From Spongiactinospora rosea (GTDB lineage: Bacteria > Actinomycetota > Actinomycetes > Streptosporangiales > Streptosporangiaceae), in the NCBI RefSeq assembly GCF_003315795.1, contig NZ_QMEY01000002.1:248001-312000 (forward strand): 64,000 bases of DNA, in the 5' to 3' direction. Below, piece by piece: positions 1 to 8,175 of the stretch. Every line of letters starts with the position of its first letter. Position 1 is the first letter of the stretch. A program made the position numbers and the translations under genes. The notes below the pieces were generated by a model. That model did no database searches and had not been told where the DNA came from. It saw nothing but the letters and a program-made list of their open reading frames with translations.

Positions 1-355
1 GCGCACGGCGTTCGCGGAGCGGGACGTCGATGTCGTCGCCTGCCGCACCGGCGGCCCCGGCGGCCAGCACCGCAACAAGGCCGAGACGGCGGTACGGGCC
101 ACCCACCGGCCCACGGGCATCGTCGTGGTGGTCGACACCGAGCGCCAGTTCAGCCTCAACCGCCGCATCGCGATGCGGCTGCTGCGCGAGCGCATCGAGC
201 ACGGCGACGAGCTGGCCGAGCGGGCCGTCACCTCCGCCCGCAGGCACATCCACGACGAACTGGTCCGCGGCGACCCCGTCCGCGTCGAACGCCCGGAGAC
301 CTCCGGCCAGGACCCGGCCCCGAAAGCGGGCACACGCCGCCGGGCCCGGTCCTAG
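1..355 (+). CDS. Peptide chain release factor-like protein, 3' part only
   Basis: The reading frame enters from the left edge (codons begin at base 2) and stops at a TAG at 353-355, so the N-terminus lies outside the window. The visible part carries GGPGGQHRNK, the GGQ motif of class I release factors, which places a glutamine in the ribosomal peptidyl-transferase centre to hydrolyse peptidyl-tRNA. A family-typical stretch about ATHRPTGIVV follows, then a basic Arg/Lys-rich tail. Absence of the rest prevents deciding between a codon-independent factor (RF-H/ArfB type) and an ordinary RF. The short distance from GGQ to the stop favours a small codon-independent rescue factor. Confidence 0.75.
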   Translation, partial: RTAFAERDVDVVACRTGGPGGQHRNKAETAVRATHRPTGIVVVVDTERQFSLNRRIAMRLLRERIEHGDELAERAVTSARRHIHDELVRGDPVRVERPETSGQDPAPKAGTRRRARS

Positions 356-481
356 CCGAGCGTCCATGATCGGGTGCGGTTTGGAGGGGGGTGACCAGGG
401 CAGTCGAGGGCCACGAACGCGGGGGACATCTGGAGGGCACGTGCGGACATCGAACGTCCATGGCGGCGCGCGGAACATACG

Positions 482-1510
482 GTGCCGGTGATGCGCCTTC
501 CCGCCGCCCGCGGCCCGATCACGGCCGGATTGTTCGCCCGCCTCACCGGCCCGCCGGGCGAGGTGGACCCGCCGCCGGTCACGTCGGCGGGGGCCTCGGC
601 GCTGGACGACGACGATCTTCAGCTCGCCCTCTTCGCCTGCTACGAGCTGCACTATCGCGGGTTCGACGACGTGGACGACCGCTGGGAGTGGCAGCCGTCG
701 CTGCTGGCCGCCCGCCACGAGCTGGAACGTGCCATGCGGGCCGGGCTCGCCGCCGCCGTGCCGCGGCCACCGGCCGTGCCGCCGGACCAGGTGCGGCGCG
801 CGCTGACCGAACTGGTCGCCAAGGACACGGCGAGCGGCCCGTCCCTGGCGGCCTGCCTCCAGGACGAGGGCGACCTCGGGCGGTTCCGCGAGTTCGTCGT
901 CCACCGCTCGATCTACCACCTGAAAGAGGCCGACCCGCACACCTGGGCGATACCGCGCCTGCACGACGGCCCGAAGGCGGCGCTGGTCGAGATCCAGGCC
1001 GACGAGTACGGCGGCGGACGGCCCGAGCGCATGCACGCCACGCTGTTCCGCACCACCATGACCGGCCTCGGCCTGGACGACTCCTACGGGGCCTACCTGC
1101 CGCTGGTTCCCGGGATCACGCTGGCCGTCTCGAACGTCATGTCGCTGTTCGGGTTGCACCGGCGGCTGCGCGGCGCGCTGGCCGGGCACCTGGCGGCGCT
1201 GGAGATGACCTCCTCGCTGCCCAACCGCCGTTACGCGCTGGCCCTGCGGCGGCTCGGCGGCGACGCGGCCACCGCCCGCTTCTACGACGAGCACGTACAG
1301 GCCGACGCGGTGCACGAGCAGGTCGCCGCGCACGACCTGTGCGCGGGCCTCGCCGCCCAGGAGCCGTCGCTGGGCGGCGACATCCTGTACGGCGCGGCCT
1401 GCGCGCTGGCCGTCGACCGCCGCTGGGCCGAGCATGTGCTGGAGTGCTGGCGGCGCGGCATCAGCTCGCTCGATGGCGGCTCGCCCGAAAGGAACCGCCA
1501 TGCCGGGTGA
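482..1510 (+). CDS. Iron-containing redox enzyme family protein (heme-oxygenase-like fold)
   Basis: About 342 residues, matching the heme-oxygenase-like diiron oxidase/oxygenase (HDO) family by its acidic-histidine pattern: EIQADEYGGG followed by a His 8 residues on (RMHATLF), and later YDEHVQADAVHEQ. Members use non-heme iron to oxidise small amines or fatty substrates; the substrate here is unknown. Starts are ambiguous: GTG 482, GTG 488 and ATG 491 are in frame and none has a strong ribosome site. The C-terminus overlaps the start of the following glycosyltransferase by about 11 bases, and a CDGSH iron-sulfur gene lies just beyond, so these probably form one functional neighbourhood. Confidence 0.8.
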   Translation: MPVMRLPAARGPITAGLFARLTGPPGEVDPPPVTSAGASALDDDDLQLALFACYELHYRGFDDVDDRWEWQPSLLAARHELERAMRAGLAAAVPRPPAVPPDQVRRALTELVAKDTASGPSLAACLQDEGDLGRFREFVVHRSIYHLKEADPHTWAIPRLHDGPKAALVEIQADEYGGGRPERMHATLFRTTMTGLGLDDSYGAYLPLVPGITLAVSNVMSLFGLHRRLRGALAGHLAALEMTSSLPNRRYALALRRLGGDAATARFYDEHVQADAVHEQVAAHDLCAGLAAQEPSLGGDILYGAACALAVDRRWAEHVLECWRRGISSLDGGSPERNRHAG

Positions 1511-2594
1511 ACCGGACTACGTGCTCCCGCTGCGCTGGGAGGACGACGCCGGTCTGGACGAGCTGACCGGCTACCTGCGCTTTCTCACCCGGCACGCCCG
1601 GGTGATCGTGGTGGACGGCAGCCCGCCCGCGTTGTACGCCCGGCACGCTCGCCGCTGGCGCGGCCTGGTGACCCACGTACGCCCCGACCCCGCGCTCGGC
1701 CACGCCAACGGCAAGGTGGCCGGGGTGACGACCGGGCTGCGGCTGGCCAGGGCCGAACGCGTGGTGATCGCCGACGACGACGTACGCTACGACCGGGCCG
1801 CGCTGGCCGCCGTGACCGCGCTGCTGGGCCGCGCCGACCTCGTCCGGCCCCAGAACCACTTCGCCCCGACGCCCTGGCACGCCCTGTGGGACACCTCCCG
1901 CACCCTGCTCAACCGGAGCCTCGGCGCGGACTACCCGGGCACGTTCGGCATCCGCCGCGCCTTCTTCGAGAAGATGGGGGGCTATGACGGCGACGTACTG
2001 TTCGAGAATCTTGAGCTGATCCGTACCGTACGCGCCCACGGCGGCACCGAAGCCCGCCCGCTCGGCCTCTACGTGCGCCGCCTGCCCCCGGAGGCGGCGC
2101 GGTTTTGGGGGCAACGCGTGCGGCAGGCGTACGACGACCTCGCGCAGCCCCTCAGGCTGGTGACGTTCCTGGCCGTGCTTCCGGCGGTGGCCGCGCTGGT
2201 GCGCAGGCGGCGGTACGCGCCGCTGGCCGCGGGTGCGATGGTGACCGTCGCACTGGCCGAGACCGGCCGCCGCCGCGCCGGGGGCCGCCGGGTCTTCCCC
2301 TGGACGGCGTCGCTGTTCGCCCCCGTGTGGGTGCTGGAGCGAGCCGTCTGCGTCTGGCCGGCCGTGGCGGCGGCGCTGCGGGGCGGGGTCCGGTACGCGG
2401 GCCGCCGCCTGCTGGTCGCCGCGCATTCCGGCCGGACGCTGCGGCGGCGGGCTCAGCTCTGCGGGTCCGGCTCCCCCGCGGCGCGAAACCCGATCGCCTT
2501 GTGCGAGCCGTCGCAGAACGGCTTGGTGGCGGAGGCCCCGCAGCGGCACAGCGCCACGGTCGCCCGCCCCGGTTCGATGACCGCCCCGTCCTGA
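1500..2594 (+). CDS. Family 2 glycosyltransferase, membrane associated
   Basis: Predicted GT-A fold glycosyltransferase of 364 residues. An N-terminal nucleotide-sugar domain shows the acidic metal-binding motif IADDDVRYD near residue 95 and a conserved acidic/aromatic region (GGYDGDVLFENLE). The C-terminal third has two or three hydrophobic segments (LVTFLAVLPAVAALV; YAPLAAGAMVTVALA; a third near FPWTASLFAPVW), placing it at the membrane. ATG 1500 is chosen because AAAGGA precedes it closely; an upstream in-frame ATG at 1434 lies inside the previous gene. The end overlaps the convergent CDGSH gene by 142 bases. Acceptor unknown. Confidence 0.75.
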   Translation: MPGEPDYVLPLRWEDDAGLDELTGYLRFLTRHARVIVVDGSPPALYARHARRWRGLVTHVRPDPALGHANGKVAGVTTGLRLARAERVVIADDDVRYDRAALAAVTALLGRADLVRPQNHFAPTPWHALWDTSRTLLNRSLGADYPGTFGIRRAFFEKMGGYDGDVLFENLELIRTVRAHGGTEARPLGLYVRRLPPEAARFWGQRVRQAYDDLAQPLRLVTFLAVLPAVAALVRRRRYAPLAAGAMVTVALAETGRRRAGGRRVFPWTASLFAPVWVLERAVCVWPAVAAALRGGVRYAGRRLLVAAHSGRTLRRRAQLCGSGSPAARNPIALCEPSQNGLVAEAPQRHSATVARPGSMTAPS

Positions 2595-2683
2595 GTGACC
2601 ACCGAGAACGCACCCCGCACCAGCAGCGGACCGTCCTCGCAGAGGGTCACCGTCACCCCAGCCGCACTGTTCATCAGCGTCAC
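2453..2683 (-). CDS. CDGSH iron-sulfur domain protein
   Basis: A 76-residue protein with CRCGASATKPFCDGSH, the CxC-x6-7-P-x-C-D-x2-H signature that binds a redox-active 2Fe-2S cluster through three Cys and one His. Small bacterial CDGSH proteins act in electron transfer or cluster donation. It converges with the glycosyltransferase and overlaps its 3' end. Its presence close to a heme-oxygenase-fold iron enzyme suggests it may supply electrons or iron-sulfur chemistry to that enzyme; this link is inference. Confidence 0.85.
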   Translation of the reverse strand: MTLMNSAAGVTVTLCEDGPLLVRGAFSVVTQDGAVIEPGRATVALCRCGASATKPFCDGSHKAIGFRAAGEPDPQS

Positions 2684-2720
2684 CTGCCCCCAGGCCAGCG
2701 CGGGAAACGGCGTCCGATGA

Positions 2721-3926
2721 TCACACGTCCCAGGTGACCGGGAGGCTCTTGACCCCGTAGATGTCCGCGAGCTCCGGACGCAGCGGGACCTCCTCGGCGG
2801 GTACCGCCAGGCGCAACGTGGGGAACCGGGTGACCAGCGCGGGGAACGCCGCCCGCATCTCCACGCGGGCCAGTTGCTGGCCCAGGCACTGGTGGACGCC
2901 GTGGCTGAAGGCCAGGTGGCCGCCGTTCTGCCGCCGCAGGTCCAGCCGGTGCGGCTCGGGGAAGCGCTCGGGGTCGCGGTTGGCGGTGCTGATGGAGAAG
3001 ACGACCGTCGTACCGGCCGGGACGATGTGCCCGCCCAGCTCGATGTCCTCCAGCGCGACCCGCTGGAACTGCTTGGCGACGCTCAGGTACCGCAGCAGCT
3101 CCTCCACCGCCTGGTCGGCGATCGACGGGTCGGCGCGCAGCGCGGCCAGTTGCTCCGGGTGCCGCAGCAGCGCGAAGGTGCCCAGCCCGATCATGTTGGC
3201 GGTGGTGTCCAGCCCGGCCGCCATCAGGATCAGCGCGATGCCCTTCAGCTCCTCGTCGTCCAGGTCGCTGTCGGTGAGTTCGCTGAGCACGTCGTCGGTC
3301 GGGTTGGCGCGCTTGGCGACCACGAGTTCGGCCAGGTAGTCCGTGGTGGCGGTGTAGGCCGCCATCAGCTCCTCGTCGCTGGTCTCGCCGCTGTGGAACT
3401 TGTCGACCCGCTCCTGGAAGTAGTCGCGGTCCTCCTCCGGCACGCCCAGCAGCTCACAGATCATGATGCCGGGGATGGGCTTGGCGAACGCGGCCACCAG
3501 GTCCGTCGGCGGGCCGGCCTTCTCCATGGCGTCCAGCCGCTCGGCGGTGACCTGCTCGACGCGTTCGGTCAGCAGCCGCATCCGCCGTACGGTGAACTTG
3601 CCCACCAGCGGCTTGCGGTAGCGGCTGTGCCGGGCCCCGTCCATCATCAGGAACTCACCGGGCGGGGCCGGAGGGACCTCCATGCCGCCGTAGTCGACGG
3701 TCGGGTGGTGGACCATCAGCTCCCTGCGGGAGCTGAACCGGGTGTCGGCCAGCACCGCACGAACCAGGTCATAACCGGTGACCAGAAAGCCCTCGTGGCC
3801 GTCGGCGAAGGTGAAGCGGCTGATCGGGCTCTGCTCGCGGGCCTCGATGAACTCCTTGGGCGGGTCGAAGGGGCAGCCGGGCTGACGCTCGGCCGGCATC
3901 GCGGCGAAGGTGTGTTCGACGGTCAT
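2721..3926 (-). CDS. Cytochrome P450 (CYP105/107-like, class I)
   Basis: A full-length 401-residue P450. Visible landmarks are the I-helix oxygen-activation motif AGLDT (237-241), the K-helix ExxR as EELLR (275-279), and the heme-ligand loop FSHGVHQCLG with Cys347. ATG 3926 is preceded by a good GGAGG. The gene is the last of a four-gene minus-strand operon (DUF1048, ABC ATPase, permease, P450) with only 14 bases separating it from the permease. Co-transcription with an exporter suggests oxidation of a xenobiotic or of an exported metabolite. No ferredoxin gene is adjacent. The longer in-frame extension upstream lies over the permease gene and is not used. Confidence 0.9.
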   Translation of the reverse strand: MTVEHTFAAMPAERQPGCPFDPPKEFIEAREQSPISRFTFADGHEGFLVTGYDLVRAVLADTRFSSRRELMVHHPTVDYGGMEVPPAPPGEFLMMDGARHSRYRKPLVGKFTVRRMRLLTERVEQVTAERLDAMEKAGPPTDLVAAFAKPIPGIMICELLGVPEEDRDYFQERVDKFHSGETSDEELMAAYTATTDYLAELVVAKRANPTDDVLSELTDSDLDDEELKGIALILMAAGLDTTANMIGLGTFALLRHPEQLAALRADPSIADQAVEELLRYLSVAKQFQRVALEDIELGGHIVPAGTTVVFSISTANRDPERFPEPHRLDLRRQNGGHLAFSHGVHQCLGQQLARVEMRAAFPALVTRFPTLRLAVPAEEVPLRPELADIYGVKSLPVTWDV

Positions 3927-3940
3927 CTCAATCCTCCGGG

Positions 3941-4702
3941 TCAGGAGATCTTGCGGCGGTAGGTGTTCATGGCGAAGAAGTACGCGACGACGAGGATGCC
4001 GACGCACCAGGCGAGGGCGGTCCAGATGCTCGTGCCGACCGGCTGCTCGGTGAACAGCGCGCGGATGGCGTTGACGATGGAGGTCACCGGCTGGTGCTCG
4101 GCGAAGGCGCGCACCGGGCCGGGCATGGTGGTGGTCGGCACGAACGCCGAGCTGAGGAACGGCAGGAAGATGAGCGGGTAGGAGAACGCGCTCGCGCCGT
4201 CCACGGACTTCGCGGTCAGGCCGGGGATCACGGCGATCCAGGTCAGCGCGAGGGTGAACAGGATCATGATGCCGCCGACCGCGAGCCACGCCGCCAGTCC
4301 CGCGCTGGAGCGGAAGCCCATGAGCAGGGCGACGAGCACGACGACCACCAGCGAGATCAGGTTGGCGACAAGCGAGGTCAGCACGTGCGCCCACAGGACG
4401 GACGACCGCGCGATCGGCATCGACTGGAAGCGTTCGAAGATGCCGCTCTTCATGTCCGTGAACAGCCGGAACGCGGTGTAGGCGATGCCCGAGGCGACCG
4501 TGATCAGCAGAATGCCGGGCAGCATGTAATTGACGTACGAATCGGAACTCGTCCTGATCGCGCCGCCGAAGACGTAGACGAACATCAGCATCATGGCGAT
4601 CGGCATGACCGTGGTGGTGATGATGGTGTCCATGCTGCGCGTGATGTGCCGCAGGGATCGTCCGAGCAGGGCGCTCGTGTCACCGAAGAAATGGCTCGTC
4701 AT
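3941..4702 (-). CDS. DrrB-type ABC-2 transporter permease
   Basis: A 253-residue ABC-2 permease with about six hydrophobic segments, for example TTTVMPIAMMLMFVYVFGGA near the N-terminus, and the conserved pre-helix region SGIFERFQSMPIARSSV. The region FLPFLSSAFVPTTTMPGPVRAFAEHQPVT is the typical DrrB signature. It forms the membrane channel for the ATPase encoded 9 bases upstream and likely exports a hydrophobic drug or metabolite. The P450 follows 14 bases downstream. Confidence 0.9.
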   Translation of the reverse strand: MTSHFFGDTSALLGRSLRHITRSMDTIITTTVMPIAMMLMFVYVFGGAIRTSSDSYVNYMLPGILLITVASGIAYTAFRLFTDMKSGIFERFQSMPIARSSVLWAHVLTSLVANLISLVVVVLVALLMGFRSSAGLAAWLAVGGIMILFTLALTWIAVIPGLTAKSVDGASAFSYPLIFLPFLSSAFVPTTTMPGPVRAFAEHQPVTSIVNAIRALFTEQPVGTSIWTALAWCVGILVVAYFFAMNTYRRKIS

Positions 4703-4711
4703 CGTCGTTCC

Positions 4712-5542
4712 TTACCTTTTGGTGGCCGGTTCCGGCTTTTCCGTGCCGGCGCTGGGGCCGACGAGCGCGAGGAATATCTCTTCGAGGGTCGGCTGCTTCT
4801 CGATGTACTCGACCTTGGCGGGCGGCAGCATCTGCCGGAGTTCGTCGAGGGTGCCGTTCACGATGATCCGGCCCTCGTGCAGGATCGCGATCCGGTCGGC
4901 GAGTTGTTCGGCCTCGTCCAGATACTGCGTGGTGAGCAGCACCGTCGTGCCCCGGCCGGCGAGTTCTTTGACGGTCTCCCACACCTCGATGCGCGCCTGG
5001 GGGTCGAGCCCGGTCGTCGGCTCGTCGAGGAAGATCACCGGCGGGTCGCCGATGAGGCTCATCGCGATGTCGATGCGGCGGCGCATGCCGCCGGAGTACG
5101 TCGAGACCTTGCGGTCGGCCGCGTCGGTCAGCGAGAAGCGGGCCAGCAGGTCGTCCGCGACCCGGCCCGGGTCCTTGAGCCGCCGCAGTCTGGCGACCAG
5201 CACCAGGTTCTCCCGGCCGGTGAGGATCTCGTCGACGGCCGCGAACTGCCCGGTCAGGCTGATCGACCCGCGCACCTTCGCGGCCTCGGTGGCGACGTCG
5301 AAGCCGTTCACACGGACGGTCCCCGCGTCGGCCTTGAGCAGCGTGGACATGATCCGCACCGCCGTGGTCTTGCCCGCCCCGTTGGAGCCGAGCAGGGCGA
5401 AGATGCCGCCCGGCGCGACCTCGAAGTCCACTCCGCGCAACACCTGTAGCGTCTTGTACGACTTCTTCAGGCCCTTCACCTGAATGGCCGGCCCCTGGGC
5501 CCGATCGCCGCTCATCTGGATCGTCCGTTCTCTCGTTCTCAC
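4712..5542 (-). CDS. DrrA-type ABC transporter ATP-binding protein
   Basis: A 276-residue nucleotide-binding subunit: Walker A GSNGAGKT, signature YSGGMRRR, Walker B VIFLDEP and the D-loop GLDP. The C-terminal extension ending in PTLEEIFLALVG is characteristic of daunorubicin-resistance-type ATPases. The start is uncertain: GTG 5542 sits 3 bases after the DUF1048 stop, while ATG 5515 would trim nine residues; neither has an obvious Shine-Dalgarno sequence, so translation may be coupled to the upstream gene. Works with the permease downstream. Confidence 0.9.
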   Translation of the reverse strand: MRTRERTIQMSGDRAQGPAIQVKGLKKSYKTLQVLRGVDFEVAPGGIFALLGSNGAGKTTAVRIMSTLLKADAGTVRVNGFDVATEAAKVRGSISLTGQFAAVDEILTGRENLVLVARLRRLKDPGRVADDLLARFSLTDAADRKVSTYSGGMRRRIDIAMSLIGDPPVIFLDEPTTGLDPQARIEVWETVKELAGRGTTVLLTTQYLDEAEQLADRIAILHEGRIIVNGTLDELRQMLPPAKVEYIEKQPTLEEIFLALVGPSAGTEKPEPATKR

Positions 5543-5545
5543 CGG

Positions 5546-5938
5546 TCAGGTCTCGTCGCGCGCGGCGTCGTCGAGGGCCTTGGTCAGCCGCTCCCGTTCC
5601 CGGCCGATCCACTGGCCGTCCGGGTAGTTGCGCAGGAACTCCTCGGCGAACTCCACCGGGTTCTCCCCGACGATTTCGCGGATCGAGGTCCCGTCCGCCG
5701 CGCTCTGCTCGAAGAGGTCGACGAGGTCTTCGAGCATCACCACCAGGCTTTCCGAATCACCCGGGCCGAAGTGCGACATGTAGCGCTGGAGCGCTTCGAC
5801 CGCCTCGCCATGGCCTGCGGGGAGTCGTTGCACCCGCGCCTTGTACTGCTTGTAGCGCTTCTTCTGTTCGAGCGAGCCGGTGACCATTTCCAGGTAGTGC
5901 CGGTACCCCCGCCTGGGCTCGTTCTGCTCCGTGGTCAT
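5546..5938 (-). CDS. DUF1048 domain protein heading an exporter operon
   Basis: A 130-residue soluble helical protein. The sequence (YRHYLEMVTGSLEQKKRYKQYKARVQRLP, shown here only as landmarks at the N-terminus, and EFLRNYPDGQWIGRER near the end) matches the DUF1048 family, whose members sit with PadR regulators and DrrAB exporters. ATG 5938 has GGAGA nine bases upstream. It is the first gene of the operon. No PadR regulator is visible next to it, which is unlike many family contexts. Molecular role unknown; a small accessory or regulatory factor for the exporter is plausible. Confidence 0.8.
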   Translation of the reverse strand: MTTEQNEPRRGYRHYLEMVTGSLEQKKRYKQYKARVQRLPAGHGEAVEALQRYMSHFGPGDSESLVVMLEDLVDLFEQSAADGTSIREIVGENPVEFAEEFLRNYPDGQWIGRERERLTKALDDAARDET

Positions 5939-5977
5939 GCAAGTCTCCAGCTACTCGGTAACGCTAACTACTGGTAG

Positions 5978-6005
5978 ATAGTAACACTGAATAGTGCTGA
6001 CGCAA
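5978..6005 (-). promoter_or_regulatory. Predicted sigma-70-like promoter of the DUF1048-exporter-P450 operon
   Basis: Reading the minus strand, TTGCGT (6005-6000) and TACTAT (5983-5978) are separated by 16 bases. The predicted transcript begins about 35 bases before the DUF1048 start. Just downstream lies a small dyad CTAC-TG-GTAG and two GTAAC repeats (on the plus strand, 5958-5984), possible operator elements. Confidence 0.45.
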
Positions 6006-6178
6006 GCCCCGTCGTGCCGGAGGACGTGAGCGTCGGGTTCATGGGATCCACCCTCGCCGACCGCGCTGACACCGGACCGTCGCCGTGCTGACACGGCCGC
6101 CAGGTGCGCCCAGGGGTGTAGTGCGGCCGTCATCGCCGGGCGGATGTGGACCCGGGCGGGCGGCGCGAGCATGGGCGC

Positions 6179-6778
6179 ATGCGTTCGGAAGAAGTGACGA
6201 CCGGCTCCATCGGCGGCCAGGCCGTCCGCCGTAAGGCGTGGTACGCGGCCCCGCAGGTACGCAGGTTCGTCCTGTTGCTGCACGTCGTGTCGTCGGTCGG
6301 CTGGCTCGGGCTGAACCTGGGCGTGCCCGCCCTCGCGATCACCGGCATGACGACCGCGGACCCCGAGGTGCAGCACGCCGTCTACCGCGTGCTCGGCCTG
6401 CTCGGCGACCTGTACCTCATCCCGCTGAGCCTGACCGCCTTCATCACCGGCGTGCTGCTGTCCCTGATGACCACCTGGGGACTGCTGCGGCACTACTGGG
6501 TGATCGCGAAGTTCGCGCTGACGCTGATCGCCGTCGTCCTCATCCCGGCCTCGCTGCTGCCGGGCCTGCACGCGGCGGCCGAGGCGGTGGCGAGCACGCC
6601 GCCCGGGACGTTCGCCGCCATCCCCCGGGACGGCGTGGGCCAGGTCGGCGCGGGTTTCGTGTCCACCACGATGTACGTGACCTGCGCGGTTCTGTCGATC
6701 TACAAACCGTGGGGCCGGACGCCCTTCGGCAGACGCCGCCTCGCGCTGTCCGGCGCGAGCCGCGCCGGGAGCCCGTGA
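6179..6778 (+). CDS. Predicted integral membrane protein (DUF2269-like)
   Basis: About 199 residues with four hydrophobic helices: FVLLLHVVSSVGWLGLNLGV, a segment around LGDLYLIPLSLTAFITGVLL, FALTLIAVVLIPASLLPG and a last one near VSTTMYVTCAVLSIY. The pattern LHVVSSVGWLG with a conserved His and Trp resembles predicted heme- or quinone-associated membrane proteins of the DUF2269 type. ATG 6179 is preferred to an in-frame ATG 33 bases upstream because it precedes a compact polar N-terminus. It stands alone, divergent from the exporter operon. Function unknown. Confidence 0.6.
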   Translation: MRSEEVTTGSIGGQAVRRKAWYAAPQVRRFVLLLHVVSSVGWLGLNLGVPALAITGMTTADPEVQHAVYRVLGLLGDLYLIPLSLTAFITGVLLSLMTTWGLLRHYWVIAKFALTLIAVVLIPASLLPGLHAAAEAVASTPPGTFAAIPRDGVGQVGAGFVSTTMYVTCAVLSIYKPWGRTPFGRRRLALSGASRAGSP

Positions 6779-6794
6779 TGTCGGTTCCGCGCGG

Positions 6795-7016
6795 ATGTTG
6801 CCGCAGTCAGCGGCCCCGCCCGTGGCGCACGTATACCTGTGGGCGCGGCTGTGGATGACGACCTGGCATTTCCGGGGCGGTGAAACGCTCCGCTACGCCG
6901 CCGACGGCCGGACCCGCGCGGAGGTCCGGGATTTCGTCGTCGGGGGCCGTATCAGCGAGGTACTGGGGCTGGAGGAGGCGCCCGTCGTCGTCCTCGACAA
7001 CATCAGGTATCAGTAG
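6795..7016 (+). CDS. Possible small hypothetical protein
   Basis: An open frame of 73 codons, or 53 if ATG 6855 is used, ending 1 codon inside the 3' end of the convergent mycothiol-type gene. Its sequence (RTRAEVRDFVVGGRISEVLGLEEAPVVVLDN) looks like a charged, foldable segment rather than antisense noise, but there is no clear ribosome site and no family match I recognise. It could be the remnant of a larger gene. Confidence 0.25.
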   Translation: MLPQSAAPPVAHVYLWARLWMTTWHFRGGETLRYAADGRTRAEVRDFVVGGRISEVLGLEEAPVVVLDNIRYQ

Positions 7017-7795
7017 CCGGGGAAGACCTTGCGAAGCAGGCCGAGGTCGGCGACGCCGGTCGCGACGACGTCGGCGGGGATGTGCGACGGCCCGAGGCGG
7101 CCCGCCACCAGGCGGAGCCAGGCTTCGGCGGGGAGGGTGAGGGTGCCGTCGGGCTCGTCCGGGACGTCGAAGTCCACGCTGATCCGGTCCAGCAGGCGCA
7201 GGGCGAAGACCGACGCGGGCTCGGTCGTGGTGACCTTGATCACCGCGCGTACCCCCTCGGCCGGTCTGCCGATCCAGCCGATCATGTCGGGTTCGCCGTG
7301 CAGGAGCTCAGCGGCGGTGGCCGGGGGCAGCGTCGGGTGCGGGTCGAGGCCCGCGCGTACGTCCCAGGCGTGCAGGGCCAGCTCGCTCAGGCGCAGCCGG
7401 GCCGCGACCTGTACCTCCACCGGGGCGGGCAGGAAGCCCATCTCGATGCGCAGGCTCTCGCGGGTCGGCGCGTCCAGCGACTCATACAGCGCGACCAGGG
7501 CCTCGCCCGCCTGGAGGAACCCGTCGGCGCGCCGCCTGCGGGTCATGTCGTTCCAGGTCTGCCAGATGCCCTCCACCTCCTCCCGCTCGGGCCGCGTCCC
7601 CTCGCCGAGGGCGGCCAGGAGGATGGCCCGGCCGATCTCGGCGCCGCTGCCCAGGTGGCTCAGCACCTGCGAGATGTCCCATTCGGCCGCGCCGGACGGC
7701 CCGGCCAGGGCCGCGTCGTCGAACGTGCGCACCAGTACGGCCAGGCGGTCGTGCTCGGCGCGCATCGCGGCGATCACCGGGTCGGGGCTGCTCAT
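7010..7795 (-). CDS. Maleylpyruvate isomerase-like, mycothiol-dependent (DinB fold) protein
   Basis: A 261-residue protein of the actinobacterial maleylpyruvate isomerase/DinB family. The N-terminal helical domain begins AAMRAEHDRLAVLVRTF and includes WDISQVLSHLGSGAEIG and ELALHAWDVRAGLDP, where conserved His residues bind a divalent metal and position mycothiol. It is the last gene of a three-gene minus-strand operon (MBL-fold, CMD, this), with ATGA overlap (7792-7795) to the CMD gene. Possible role: thiol-dependent detoxification or isomerisation; substrate unknown. Confidence 0.75.
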   Translation of the reverse strand: MSSPDPVIAAMRAEHDRLAVLVRTFDDAALAGPSGAAEWDISQVLSHLGSGAEIGRAILLAALGEGTRPEREEVEGIWQTWNDMTRRRRADGFLQAGEALVALYESLDAPTRESLRIEMGFLPAPVEVQVAARLRLSELALHAWDVRAGLDPHPTLPPATAAELLHGEPDMIGWIGRPAEGVRAVIKVTTTEPASVFALRLLDRISVDFDVPDEPDGTLTLPAEAWLRLVAGRLGPSHIPADVVATGVADLGLLRKVFPGY

Positions 7796-8175
7796 GTGTG
7801 CTCCTGTTCCGATAGGGCGTGGACGATCTCCATGGCCTGGGAGGCCCTGGGGTATCCGATGTAGCCCGCCAGCAGCGTCATCAGGGCGGCCAGCGCGTCG
7901 TCGCCGAGCCCGTGCTCGCGGGCCAGCCGCAGGTGGGTGCGCAGCCGGTCGCCGGAAACGCCCTGGGCGACCAGCGCGGTGATGATGGCCACGCTGCGGT
8001 CGCGCCCGGTGAGGGCGGGGTGCGACCAGGCCGCGCCGCCGGCGGCGTGCAGCGCCTCCTCGGTGAACACCGGGCCGACGCGCTCGGCGAACGCGGCGAG
8101 CACCTCCCGCTCGGGCATATCGAAGATCCTGGCATAGGCGGCGATGCCGCGCTCCCGCCGCCCCTCCGCTGTCAC
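7792..8175 (-). CDS. Carboxymuconolactone decarboxylase-family protein
   Basis: A 127-residue all-helical protein resembling carboxymuconolactone decarboxylases: ALTGRDRSVAIITALVAQG is the family core and HLRLAREHGLGDDALAALM the second half. The Cys pair of AhpD-type peroxidase members is absent, so decarboxylase or another hydrolytic role is more likely. The start is GTG 8175 because it forms a GTGA overlap with the upstream MBL gene stop (8172-8174). Translationally coupled to both neighbours. Confidence 0.75.
   Translation of the reverse strand: MTAEGRRERGIAAYARIFDMPEREVLAAFAERVGPVFTEEALHAAGGAAWSHPALTGRDRSVAIITALVAQGVSGDRLRTHLRLAREHGLGDDALAALMTLLAGYIGYPRASQAMEIVHALSEQEHT

Noticed and set aside
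4094..5449. Long plus-strand open frame over the DrrAB genes
   Set aside because: It is antisense to clear ABC permease and ATPase genes, is full of Arg/Gly/Asp typical of high-GC shadow frames, and has no motif.
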